Of a DNA stretch of 64,000 bases, positions 35,203 through 42,900 are shown in pieces. Both the position numbers and the translations under genes were made by a program. Under the pieces are notes generated by a model, which had not been told where the DNA came from, made no database searches, and saw only the letters and a program-made list of their open reading frames with translations. This stretch comes from Rubrivivax sp. (GTDB lineage: Bacteria; Pseudomonadota; Gammaproteobacteria; Burkholderiales; Burkholderiaceae_C), in NCBI GenBank assembly GCA_027491255.1, contig JAIXWM010000112.1, forward strand, positions 1-64,000, read 5' to 3'. Position 1 is the first letter of the stretch; every line of letters begins with the position of its first letter.

Positions 35203-35547
35203 ATGTCCTCTTCGCCTGCTGCGCCGCCCGAGAAAACGCCGGGCCGTCCCGAGTACTCTTGCGCTCCGTCCGAGGGCCGGGACGGGCAACGCCCGGGCCT
35301 GGCGGATGCCCGGCACTGCCCGCTGTGCGGCGGCCCGAATGCTTGCGCCTTGGCCGCCGGCGCAGCGGCCGATGTGGTCTGCTGGTGTGCGCAGGAGCAC
35401 TTCCCGCCGTCCTTGCTCCAGCGCTTGCCGGTGGAGGCTCGGGGTCGGGCCTGCATCTGCCGCGGCTGCGCGCGGGGGGCGGGAGAGCCCGCGCCCAGCC
35501 GCAGCGCGGCCCCCGCGATCGTCCCGCCGAGAGGCTTGCCATCCTGA
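35203..35547 (+). CDS. Cysteine-rich CWC-family protein
   Basis: The 114-residue protein has the CWC signature: CPLCGGPNACA, then VVCWC followed by FPPSLLQRLP, and RACICRGCA near the C-terminus. This gives eight or so Cys in paired motifs that likely bind zinc. The family is small, found mainly in Proteobacteria, and has no known function. The start at 35203 leaves a low-complexity Pro/Ser N-terminal tail. It lies between two Bug genes but need not be related to them. Confidence 0.8.
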   Translation: MSSSPAAPPEKTPGRPEYSCAPSEGRDGQRPGLADARHCPLCGGPNACALAAGAAADVVCWCAQEHFPPSLLQRLPVEARGRACICRGCARGAGEPAPSRSAAPAIVPPRGLPS

Positions 35548-35559
35548 AGGAGTGTCCCG

Positions 35560-36537
35560 ATGATCCGCCGTCGTCAAGCACTGGCCCTGGCCGCCGCCCC
35601 GTGGGCGGTGCCGCTGACCGCACCCCCCGCCTTCGCACAGGCTTGGCCGACGCAGGCCGTCAAGCTGGTCGTGACCTTCCCGCCGGGGGGCGCGAGCGAC
35701 ATCGTCGCGCGGCTGATCGCTCCGCCGCTGGCCGAGCGCCTGGGCCAGGCGGTGGTGGTGGACAACCGCCCCGGCGGCGCCGCGACCATCGGCGCGGCCG
35801 CGGTGGCGCGCGCCCAGCCTGACGGCTACACGCTGCTGATGTCGAACTCCGCACCGCTGTCGATCTCGCCGGCGCTCTTCGAGCGGCCGCTGTATGACCC
35901 CCTGAAGAGCTTCCGTCACCTGGCCTACGTGGGCGACGTGCCCACCGTGTTGGTCGTCCACCCCTCGCTGCCGGTGAACGACTTCGCCGGCTTCCTGACC
36001 TGGGCGCGGGCGCAGAAGGACCCGGTGCCCTTCGGCAGCGGCGGCCAGGCCTCGGTCGGGCATATCGTCGGCGAGCTGCTGGCGCAGAAGGCCGGGCTGA
36101 AGATGGTGCACGTGCCCTACAAGGGGGCGGGTCCGATGCGCAGCGACCTGCTCGGCGGCCAGATCAAGGTCGCCGTCGACGCGCTGCCGCAGAACCTGGC
36201 CTTCCGCAAGACCGGCCAGCTGCGCCTGCTGGCCGTCACCGCGGCGCGTCGCGTGGCCCAAGCCGCGGACCTGCCCACCGTCGTCGAGCTTGGCCACCCC
36301 GAGCTCGTGGCCGAGAACTTCGTCGGCGTTTCGGCGCCGGCCGGACTGCCCGCGGCGGTGGAGCAGGTGCTGCTGCGCACGCTGAACCAGGTGCTGGCCC
36401 TGCCCGACCTGCGCGCCAAGCTCGAGGCGCAGGGCTTCGAGCTCGAGAGCCGCACGCCCGAGGCCTTCGCGGGCTTCATCCAGGAGCAGGCCGAGCGCTG
36501 GGCGCCGGTGGTGCGTGCCAGCGGAGCCAAGCTTTGA
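35560..36537 (+). CDS. Bug-family tricarboxylate-type substrate-binding protein
   Basis: The 325-residue periplasmic receptor has an RRR signal peptide (MIRRRQALALAAAPWAVPL ending in AFAQ). The Bug pattern follows: WPTQAVKLVVTFPPGGASD, VVVDNRPGGAATIG and MVHVPYKGAGPMR near residue 185. AAGGAG precedes the start. Its stop overlaps the next gene's TTG start (TTGA), so it is coupled with a BMP-family protein. Confidence 0.93.
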   Translation: MIRRRQALALAAAPWAVPLTAPPAFAQAWPTQAVKLVVTFPPGGASDIVARLIAPPLAERLGQAVVVDNRPGGAATIGAAAVARAQPDGYTLLMSNSAPLSISPALFERPLYDPLKSFRHLAYVGDVPTVLVVHPSLPVNDFAGFLTWARAQKDPVPFGSGGQASVGHIVGELLAQKAGLKMVHVPYKGAGPMRSDLLGGQIKVAVDALPQNLAFRKTGQLRLLAVTAARRVAQAADLPTVVELGHPELVAENFVGVSAPAGLPAAVEQVLLRTLNQVLALPDLRAKLEAQGFELESRTPEAFAGFIQEQAERWAPVVRASGAKL

Positions 36538-37454
36538 GCGCGCGCATCGCGGTCGCGCTGTTCGGCCCCGAGGGCCGCGGCAGCTTCAACGAGTCCGGCC
36601 TGCAAGGCGCGCTGCGCGCGCGTGCCGCCGGGTATGCGCTGGACGTCCACTGGATTGCGCCGCCTGACGCCGCAGGTCGGGCCGAGGCCTTGCGCGCCTT
36701 GTGCCGCGGCGGGCTGGACCTGCTGGTCGCCCATGGCGGCCAAGGTGATGCGCCAGTCGCCGCGATCAGCGCCGAGTTTGCGGACACCCGTTTCGCCATC
36801 ACCCAGGGCAGCTTCCTCGCGCCCAATGTCGCGTGCTACGAGGTGCTGCAGGAGCAATCGGCCTTCCTGGCCGGGGTGCTGGCCGGCCTGGCGTCGAAGA
36901 CGCGCGTCGTCGGTCACCTGTCGGGCGAGAAGGTGCGCCCGGGCCTGAAGGGCCGGGCCGCCTTTGCGCACGGGGTGCGTGCCGCGGCGCCGGATTGCCG
37001 CTTCGTCACCAGCTTCTGCGGCGTCCAGCACGATGTGGGCCTGGCCTTCGCGACGGCCCAGGCATTGCAAAGAGAAGGCGTGGACCTCGTGTTCGCGATG
37101 ATCGATGGCGGACGCGAGGGCGTCAACCGCGCCTGCCGCGAGGGACCGCTGCGCCAGATCGGCAACGTGCTGGACTGGGTGGCGCGCGACCCGGCGGTCT
37201 TCGTCGCCTCGGCCATCGCCGACTCCGGGCGCGGCGTGACCGAAGCGATCGGGGATTTCACGACCGGTCGGCTGGCGCCGGGCACGACGCGCATCCATGG
37301 GCTGGCGTCACCCGACTGCGTGCGCCTCGTCATGGCCCCGGCGCTCCAGGCCGAGCACGGCACCGCGCTGGCTGCCTGGCAGCAGCGTCTGCTGAGCGGC
37401 GAGGTGGTGCCGCAGACCGATTACGACGGGCCGGAGCTCGCCTTGCCCCGGTAG
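36534..37454 (+). CDS. BMP-family (PnrA/Med-like) binding protein without signal peptide
   Basis: The 306-residue protein has the BMP/PnrA fold: RIAVALFGPEGRGSFNESGLQGAL, AHGGQGDAPVAAIS, EQSAFLAGVLAGLASKTRVVGHLSG near residue 110, and DLVFAMIDGGREGV near 185. BMP proteins are normally lipoproteins that bind nucleosides for ABC import. This one has no signal and is read from a TTG overlapping the Bug stop, so it should stay in the cytoplasm. A sensor or enzyme role, as for B. subtilis Med, is possible. No ABC partner genes are present. Confidence 0.75.
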   Translation: MSARIAVALFGPEGRGSFNESGLQGALRARAAGYALDVHWIAPPDAAGRAEALRALCRGGLDLLVAHGGQGDAPVAAISAEFADTRFAITQGSFLAPNVACYEVLQEQSAFLAGVLAGLASKTRVVGHLSGEKVRPGLKGRAAFAHGVRAAAPDCRFVTSFCGVQHDVGLAFATAQALQREGVDLVFAMIDGGREGVNRACREGPLRQIGNVLDWVARDPAVFVASAIADSGRGVTEAIGDFTTGRLAPGTTRIHGLASPDCVRLVMAPALQAEHGTALAAWQQRLLSGEVVPQTDYDGPELALPR

Positions 37455-37462
37455 CCGTGTCC

Positions 37463-37518
37463 GCCCGGCGAACGCCGGGCTGCCCGCTGTCTAGGCCCCG
37501 CTCCTTGCGGAGGGGGCC
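37463..37518. terminator. Two hairpins between the convergent BMP and dctM genes
   Basis: The first is an eight-base perfect stem GCCCGGCG/CGCCGGGC at 37463-37480. The second is GGCCCC-CTCC paired with GGAG-GGGGCC at 37494-37518, with a TTGC loop and one bulged G. Both lie in the 71-base gap where two transcripts meet. Neither has a T-tract, so the terminator call rests on position and stem strength. Confidence 0.4.
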
Positions 37519-37525
37519 GCTTCCA

Positions 37526-39814
37526 TCATCGGTACAGCACCTGCGGCAGCCACATGCCGATGGCGGGGAAGTTGTACAGCAGCACGATGGCGAAGACCTG
37601 GATGCCCATGAAGGGCAGCATCCCGGCGAAGATCTGGTTCAGCGTCACGTGCGGTGGGCTCACGCCCTTCAGGTAGAAGGCCGCCATCGCCACCGGCGGG
37701 CTCAGGAAGGCCGTCTGCAGGTTCAGCGCCACCAGCAGGCCGAAGAACAGCGGGTCGACGCCGAAGTTGTCCAGCAGCGGAATGAAGATGGGCATGAAGA
37801 TCACGATGATCTCGGTCCACTCCAGCGGCCAGCCCAGGATGAAGATGATGGCCTGGCTCAGGATCAGGAACTCGGTCTTGGTGAGGTTCATCGACATCAC
37901 CCACTTCTCGACCAGTTCCTGCCCGCCGAGCAGCGCGAAGGCAGCCGAGAAGATGGCCGAGCCGACGAAGAGCCAGCACACCATGGCGCTGGTCTTGGCG
38001 GTGAGCTTGACCGACTCGTTGACCTCGTTGCTGAGCTTGGCCTGTCGGTACGCCAGCAGGGTCCAGCCGAGCACGCCAAGCAAGGCCACCCCACCCAGGG
38101 CCATCGGCACCGGCGCGGCCACCACCTGATCGGTATGCAGCACGAACCAGGCGACGCTCACCAGGGCCGGCGCCCACATCAGCAACCAGACGGCGAACAC
38201 GCGCCAGCGGTCGTCACGCCGCGCGTGCACGGCGTAGATGGCCGCCAGCAGGTAGCCGCCGAAGGCGCCGACGGCCGCCGCCTCGGTGGGCGTGGCCAGG
38301 CCGAAGACGATGGATCCGAGCACTGCCAGGATGAGCACCATCAGCGGGAAGAAGCTCGACAGCAGCAGCTTGAAGATGACGAAGCGCTCGAAGGTCATCA
38401 GCGCGTACAGCACCACCAGCGCCGCCACGCCCGCGCCCAGGCCGATCCAGTAGGTCGAGCTCAAGCCGTGGGAGGCCGGCGCCGCCTGGCTGGACGCCAC
38501 GGCGGCGGCCGCGGGCTCCTGGACGCCCGATCCGCCAGCCGGGCTGGCGGTGGCTGCGGCACCAGGAGGCTCCTGCACGCCACCGGCCGTCGGCGGTTCC
38601 TGGACGCCCGCGCTGCCCGGTGGCTCCTGCACACCGCTGGAACTGCCGGGAGGCTCCTGCACACCACCGCTGCCAGGGGGTTCCTGGACGCCGCCTCCAC
38701 TGCCCGGCGGCTCCTGCACGCCGCCAGAACTGCCGGGGGGCTCCTGCACGCCTTGGGTGCTGCCAGGAGGCTCCTTCACGTCGCCGGCACCCGCGGGCTC
38801 CTGGACGCCCGCCGCAGCCGGGGGTTCCTGCACACCACCTGCCGGTGCCGCGACGCCCGTTGCGGCAGGCGCGGTGACCTCCGGCGCGGGCCCTCTGTCG
38901 AGCCGCCAGGCGATGACTGCCACCGAAGCCACCACCAGCGCCGGCATCAGCACGATCAGCAACTGCTTGCGCAGGGACTTGTCTGCGCGCGCGCCCACCA
39001 GCAGGGCCGGCAGCGCGAAGCGCGAGACGCGGGCCTTCAGCGCGGCCAGCTCCGGCGGCAGCTCCACATGCCGGGCCTCGGCCGACAGCGGCGGGGCAAG
39101 GCTGGGCTTGATCTTGGCCACCAGGATCACGTAGACGATGTACAGGCCGGCCAGCATCAGGCCCGGGAAGAACGCGCCGGCATACAGCTGCACCACCGAC
39201 ACGCCGGCCGTGGCCCCGTAGACGATCAGCATCACCGAGGGCGGGATCAGGATGCCCAGGCAGCCCCCTGCCGTGATGACACCGGCCGACAACTTGATGT
39301 CATAGCCGCCCTTGAGCATCTGCGGCAGCGCCAGCAGCCCCATCAGCGTGACCACGGCACCGACGATGCCGGTGGCGGTGGCGAACACCGCACAGGTGAA
39401 CAGCGTGGCCACGGCCAGCGATCCCGGCACTCGGGCCAGCGCCAGGTGCAGGCTGCGGAACAGCTTGTCGATCAGGTTCGCGCGTTCGACCAGGTAGCCC
39501 ATGAAGACGAACAGCGGGATCGAGATCAGCACGTCGTTGCTCATCACCTTGAAGGCCGACTGCACCATCAGGTCCAGCGTCTTCGTGACGTTGCGCTCGT
39601 AGGCGAGCCAGGTGAAGATCATCCCCATGCCCATCAGCGTGAAGGCCGTGGGAAAGCCCAGCATGATGGCCACGACGACGAGCGCGAGCATCATCAGCCC
39701 GAGGTGCCCGGTGCCAAGCTTGTCGGCCGACAGCAGCATCACCGCGGTGCCCGCGATGATCAACGCCATCAGGGTGAAGCCGAACCAGAGTTCCTTGCGC
39801 AATTTCAGCTTCAC
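37526..39814 (-). CDS. dctM: TRAP transporter large permease (DctM) with a repeat-bearing insert
   Basis: DctM is the membrane channel of a sodium-driven TRAP importer. At 762 residues it is about 300 longer than usual. The N-terminal part is normal (GFPTAFTLMGMG, MGYLVERANL, GGCLGILIPPSVM near residue 185), and so is the C-terminal part (LGWPLEWTEIIVIFMPIF, FLSPPVAMAAFYLKG). Between them, about residues 245-545, lies an insert: a charged stretch, a membrane helix (LLIVLMPALVVASVAVIAW), eleven GVQEPPGS-like repeats (about 325-435), another helix (WIGLGAGVAALVVLYAL), then further helices. The start is GTG, overlapping the DctQ stop (GTGA). The frame is intact throughout. Confidence 0.92.
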   Translation of the reverse strand: MKLKLRKELWFGFTLMALIIAGTAVMLLSADKLGTGHLGLMMLALVVVAIMLGFPTAFTLMGMGMIFTWLAYERNVTKTLDLMVQSAFKVMSNDVLISIPLFVFMGYLVERANLIDKLFRSLHLALARVPGSLAVATLFTCAVFATATGIVGAVVTLMGLLALPQMLKGGYDIKLSAGVITAGGCLGILIPPSVMLIVYGATAGVSVVQLYAGAFFPGLMLAGLYIVYVILVAKIKPSLAPPLSAEARHVELPPELAALKARVSRFALPALLVGARADKSLRKQLLIVLMPALVVASVAVIAWRLDRGPAPEVTAPAATGVAAPAGGVQEPPAAAGVQEPAGAGDVKEPPGSTQGVQEPPGSSGGVQEPPGSGGGVQEPPGSGGVQEPPGSSSGVQEPPGSAGVQEPPTAGGVQEPPGAAATASPAGGSGVQEPAAAAVASSQAAPASHGLSSTYWIGLGAGVAALVVLYALMTFERFVIFKLLLSSFFPLMVLILAVLGSIVFGLATPTEAAAVGAFGGYLLAAIYAVHARRDDRWRVFAVWLLMWAPALVSVAWFVLHTDQVVAAPVPMALGGVALLGVLGWTLLAYRQAKLSNEVNESVKLTAKTSAMVCWLFVGSAIFSAAFALLGGQELVEKWVMSMNLTKTEFLILSQAIIFILGWPLEWTEIIVIFMPIFIPLLDNFGVDPLFFGLLVALNLQTAFLSPPVAMAAFYLKGVSPPHVTLNQIFAGMLPFMGIQVFAIVLLYNFPAIGMWLPQVLYR
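38510..38842 (-). repeat. Tandem array encoding about eleven GVQEPPGS-type units inside dctM
   Basis: Units of 24-30 bases, each reading ggcGTGCAGGAGCCtcc with variable glycine/serine spacers, repeat about eleven times in frame. Order of the amino-acid units from the N-terminus: QEPPAAA, QEPAGA, KEPPGSTQ, QEPPGSSG, QEPPGSGG, QEPPGSG, QEPPGSSS, QEPPGSA, QEPPTAG, QEPPGAAATASP, QEPAAAA. Synonymous changes between units show it is not a brand-new expansion. The encoded loop lies between two predicted membrane helices. By the positive-inside rule (KSLRKQ before the first) it faces the periplasm. Confidence 0.9.
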
Positions 39815-40431
39815 TTGGAGCCTCCGGCGGGCTTGACGAACTTGTCGAGCGCAGCGATGTCCTCGTCCTTGACCTTGACCATCTCCTTGAGCTTGTCGAC
39901 GTCGACTTCCTCGACGTCTTCCTCGCGCGAGGGCCATTCCCCGGCGCGGATGCACTGCACGCAGCGCACGATCTCGACGAAGCCCTGCAACAGCAACAGG
40001 CCGCCGGCGAAGGGGATCACGAACTTGAAGGGGTACAGCGGCAGGGGCGTGGCGGAGAAGGTTTTCTCGCGGATGGCCAGCGACTCGTTGGCGTAGGTCC
40101 ATCCGGCCCAGGTCAGCGCGACGATGCCCGGCAGGAAGAACAGGACATAGAGCACCAGGTCGATCCAGGCCTGGGTGCGCGGCTCGAAGAAGCCGTAGAG
40201 CACGTCGCCGCGCACGTGGTTGTTCTTGGCCAGCGTGTAGGCGCCGGCCATCATGAACAGCGTGCCGTAGAGCATGATCTGGCCGTTGAGCGACCAGTCG
40301 TGCGGCTCGTTCAGCACGTAGCGCGCGTAGACCTCGCCGGTGATGCCAAGCGTGAGGATGACGATGGTCCAGGCGAAGCCCTGGCCTAACCGGGTCGACA
40401 GCCTGTCGACCCTGAGCAGCCACTGTTGCAT
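39811..40431 (-). CDS. dctQ: TRAP transporter small permease (DctQ)
   Basis: DctQ is the small membrane subunit that pairs with DctM. The 206-residue protein has four helices (FAWTIVILTLGITGEVYARYV, LYGTLFMMAGAYTLA, WIDLVLYVLFFLPGIVALTW, PFAGGLLLLQGFVEIV) and the family motif NNHVRGDVLYG near residue 72. An extra acidic C-terminal tail (WPSREEDVEEVDVDKL) is longer than in most members. The start at 40431 has GGGGA upstream. An upstream ATG at 40461 lies inside a hairpin and is unlikely. Confidence 0.92.
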   Translation of the reverse strand: MQQWLLRVDRLSTRLGQGFAWTIVILTLGITGEVYARYVLNEPHDWSLNGQIMLYGTLFMMAGAYTLAKNNHVRGDVLYGFFEPRTQAWIDLVLYVLFFLPGIVALTWAGWTYANESLAIREKTFSATPLPLYPFKFVIPFAGGLLLLQGFVEIVRCVQCIRAGEWPSREEDVEEVDVDKLKEMVKVKDEDIAALDKFVKPAGGSK

Positions 40432-40454
40432 GTGGTCCCCATGAAATGAAAACA

Positions 40455-40478
40455 GGGCCATCGCCTTGACGATGGCCC
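40455..40478 (-). terminator. Intercistronic hairpin between dctP and dctQ
   Basis: A perfect nine-base stem GGGCCATCG/CGATGGCCC with a six-base loop, followed on the minus strand by TGTTTTCATTT. It lies between the binding-protein gene and the permeases. It could be a partial terminator or an mRNA-end stabiliser that keeps dctP expression above dctQM, as is usual for such operons. Confidence 0.55.
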
Positions 40479-40508
40479 CTCGCGCGGGTGCGCGCCCGCG
40501 TCAGGCGG

Positions 40509-41648
40509 TCAGGCCTTCTTGGCCGGGGCCGCCGGCTTGCGGAAGTAGTGGTTCCAAGCCATCTTCATGTCGACCGAGTAGTCGTTCTGCCAGGAGCCGG
40601 CACGCTCGGCGAAGGCGCGCTGCGATTCGATCACCTTCTTGAACAGCGCGTTCTCAGCCGACTTCTTCGCGACCACCTTGTCATAGGCGACGAGCTGCTC
40701 GCGCAGGATGGCGTCGGGCGTCTTGTAGAACTTGATGCCGCCCTTCTTCAGGTCGATGTAGTCCTTCGAGTTGCGGTCGATCATCTTCCAGCTCATCTCG
40801 GCGCTGGAGGCTTCGACGGCATGGTCGATGATCGCGCGCAGTTCGGCGGGCAGCTCGCGGTACTTCGGGCCGTTGAACATGATCTCGAACTGCTCGCTGC
40901 TCTGGTGGAAGCTCTGCAGCATGCAGTTCTTGACCACGTCAGGGAAGCCCAGGATGCGGTCGGAGGTGGCGTTGTTGAACTCGGCGCCGTCGATCAGGCC
41001 GCGGTCCAGCGCCGGGACGATCTCGCCGCCTGGCAGCGGGTTGACGGCCGCGCCCATGTCGGTGAAGACGTCAACCGCAATGCCGACGGTGCGGAACTTC
41101 ACGCCCTTCAGGTCGGCAGACTTCGCGATCGGCTTCTTGAACCAGCCCAGCGGCTGGGTGGGCATCGGGCCGTAGACGTAGGACTTCACGTCGACGTTGA
41201 TGCTCTTGTAGACCTCCTGCAGCAGGGCCTCGCCACCGCCGTACTTGTGCCAGGCCAGCAGCATGTTGGAGTCCATGCCGAAGGACGGGCCGGAACCCCA
41301 CAGCGCGAGCGCCGAGTTCTTGCCGTAGTGGTAGACCAGCACGCCGTGGCCGCCGTCCAGCGTGCCCTTGGACACGCCCTCGAGCAACTGGAAGGCCGGC
41401 ACGACGGCGCCCGCGGGCAGCACCTCGATCTTGAGGCGGCCGCCGGCCATGTCGTTGACCTTCTTGGCGAAGTCGTTGGCGAACTCGTGGAAGATGTCCT
41501 TCGCCGGCCAGGTGCTCTGGAAGCGCAGGTTGACGGTCTGTGCCCGGCTCACCATCGGGGCCGCGGCGGCGGCGGCGCCGATGGCACCGGCCGAGGCAGT
41601 CTTCAGAAAGCCACGGCGCTGCGGCGCGGGCTGGGTCTTCACGGTCAT
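40509..41648 (-). CDS. dctP: TRAP transporter substrate-binding protein (DctP family, TakP-like)
   Basis: The 379-residue periplasmic receptor has a twin-arginine signal (RRGFLKTASAGAIGAAAAAAP). Mature sequence begins VNLRFQSTWPAKDIFHEFANDF. It belongs to the branch that includes the 2-oxoacid binder TakP and receptors for aromatic acids: LLEGVSKGTLDGGHGV near residue 90, then GVKFRTVGIAVDVFTDMGA near 195 (ligand Arg) and GLIDGAEFNNATSD. AGGAG precedes the start. A monocarboxylate or 2-oxoacid ligand is likely but unproven. Confidence 0.93.
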   Translation of the reverse strand: MTVKTQPAPQRRGFLKTASAGAIGAAAAAAPMVSRAQTVNLRFQSTWPAKDIFHEFANDFAKKVNDMAGGRLKIEVLPAGAVVPAFQLLEGVSKGTLDGGHGVLVYHYGKNSALALWGSGPSFGMDSNMLLAWHKYGGGEALLQEVYKSINVDVKSYVYGPMPTQPLGWFKKPIAKSADLKGVKFRTVGIAVDVFTDMGAAVNPLPGGEIVPALDRGLIDGAEFNNATSDRILGFPDVVKNCMLQSFHQSSEQFEIMFNGPKYRELPAELRAIIDHAVEASSAEMSWKMIDRNSKDYIDLKKGGIKFYKTPDAILREQLVAYDKVVAKKSAENALFKKVIESQRAFAERAGSWQNDYSVDMKMAWNHYFRKPAAPAKKA

Positions 41649-41698
41649 GCAAGTTCTCCTGTGGAGAGGGAGTGGCGAGGTCGGTATCGCGCGAGCTT

Positions 41699-41749
41699 GG
41701 ACAGTCCTGAATTTGTCCTGGACAGGCGCGAGCGCGCGAATATCGCGCG
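41699..41749. promoter_or_regulatory. Repeats upstream of the TRAP operon
   Basis: Two GTCCTG hexamers (41704-41709 and 41715-41720) are spaced exactly one helical turn apart within GGACAGTCCTGAATTTGTCC. A perfect 17-base inverted repeat CGCGCGA-ATA-TCGCGCG follows at 41733-41749. Both lie 50-100 bases before dctP and look like regulator-binding sites. No regulator gene is adjacent. Confidence 0.4.
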
Positions 41750-41838
41750 GTCCGGCAAGAAACACAACTGGGTAAACCCGAGTTCCCGGGGGTTGGCGGG
41801 GCGAATGCCGCAGCGGTTGACGCCCCCTGGGCATTCGG

Positions 41839-42735
41839 TCACGCAGGTCGTGGCGCGCCGTCGCGCCCGCCAGCCAGGCACGCCGTGAAGGCCATCTCCA
41901 GCGCCGTGTGTTTCTCGGCGGACAGCAGGCCCCGGCGCAGCAGGAAGTCCAGCGTGACGAGCGCGGCATCGACCGTCATGCCGGCCCCCGCGGCGGCCGC
42001 AGCCGCCTCGTCGCACGACAGCAGTTCTACGCCGGCGACCTCGCCGTCCTGGTTGGCGGGCTGTTCGCCCGGCTGCAGCTCGAGGTCGTAGACGTGCAGG
42101 CGCTCGAACTGCAGGCCCTCGGGGATGTCGCGGCACAGCTGCAGCACCCGGCCGGGCTGGGCCTGCGCCATGCGTTGCGGCGGCAGGCCGGCTTCCTCCC
42201 AGCCCTCGCGCAGCAGGGCCTCCCAGGGTGTCTGTCCGTGCGGGACTCCGCCGCCCACCAGGTTGTCGAGCTTGCCGGGGTCCGTGGGCTTGGTCGGCGA
42301 GCGACGTGCAATCCACAACTGCGCCGGGCGGCCGTCGCGCCCTGCGACCCAGCCGTTGCAGTGCGTTCCCAGCGTGAGCGTGCCCCAGAAGCGTGAGGCG
42401 GCGCGCTCGATCACGGCCAGCGTGCGGCCGCTGGCGGGCGAGGGCAGCGCGAAAGGCTCGTCGCGCCAGGCCTTCACCAGGCCGTCGGCGTGCAGGCTGG
42501 CGTTGGCCTCGGCGAACCAGGCGTCGCGCTCGTCGCGGGGCAGTCGCAGCCGCACCGCGCCCGGCGTGACGCTCAGCGCCGCGGGCCAGCGCGCGAGCGC
42601 CGGCAGGTGCGCCTCGTCGACGCAGCCGACGGCCTCGTCGTCGATGACGAAGGGGCGTCGGGGGCGCGCGCGACGGTGGGCTTCGCTCAGCGCGGGCCAG
42701 GGTGGGGTCGGTGTCATCGGGTGCGGGCGGTCCAT
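41839..42735 (-). CDS. Nudix hydrolase with N-terminal DUF4743-like domain
   Basis: The 298-residue protein has an N-terminal domain similar to that preceding Nudix in Tnr3-like thiamine-pyrophosphate hydrolases (AWRDEPFALPSP, SRFWGTLTLGTHCNGWVA). The Nudix box follows at about residues 160-183: GGVPHGQTPWEALLREGWEEAGL. The REGWEEAG core with three catalytic acids is intact, but Gln replaces the first Glu of the GxxxxxE part. A role in clearing oxidised thiamine diphosphate or similar pyrophosphates is likely. It is divergent from the next Bug gene. The start could also be the ATG at 42717. Confidence 0.83.
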   Translation of the reverse strand: MDRPHPMTPTPPWPALSEAHRRARPRRPFVIDDEAVGCVDEAHLPALARWPAALSVTPGAVRLRLPRDERDAWFAEANASLHADGLVKAWRDEPFALPSPASGRTLAVIERAASRFWGTLTLGTHCNGWVAGRDGRPAQLWIARRSPTKPTDPGKLDNLVGGGVPHGQTPWEALLREGWEEAGLPPQRMAQAQPGRVLQLCRDIPEGLQFERLHVYDLELQPGEQPANQDGEVAGVELLSCDEAAAAAAGAGMTVDAALVTLDFLLRRGLLSAEKHTALEMAFTACLAGGRDGAPRPA

Positions 42736-42900
42736 GGCAAGCCGGCGATGCTAACGGTCGCGTCGGGTCGGGTGCAGCCGGCGCGTTGCCCGTGGGCGTC
42801 GAAAGCCGCGAACCGCGCTCGGATTCGCACCGCGGCGCTCGTCACTGCCGCAGGCCTGGCGGACACTGTTGCGGCGCCTTTCCCGGCGCTGGAGGATTTC

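Noticed and set aside
38510..38842. Possible CRISPR array
   Set aside because: Units are contiguous, 24-30 bases, in frame and coding; there are no unique spacers or cas genes.
36833..40096. 1087-codon plus-strand frame
   Set aside because: Antisense to the TRAP permeases and out of frame with the BMP gene; composition is His/Gln/Arg-rich as expected for a shadow of GC-rich coding DNA.
40431..40461. Longer DctQ starting at the ATG at 40461
   Set aside because: That ATG is buried in the strong hairpin at 40455-40478; the ATG at 40431 has a GGGGA ribosome site.
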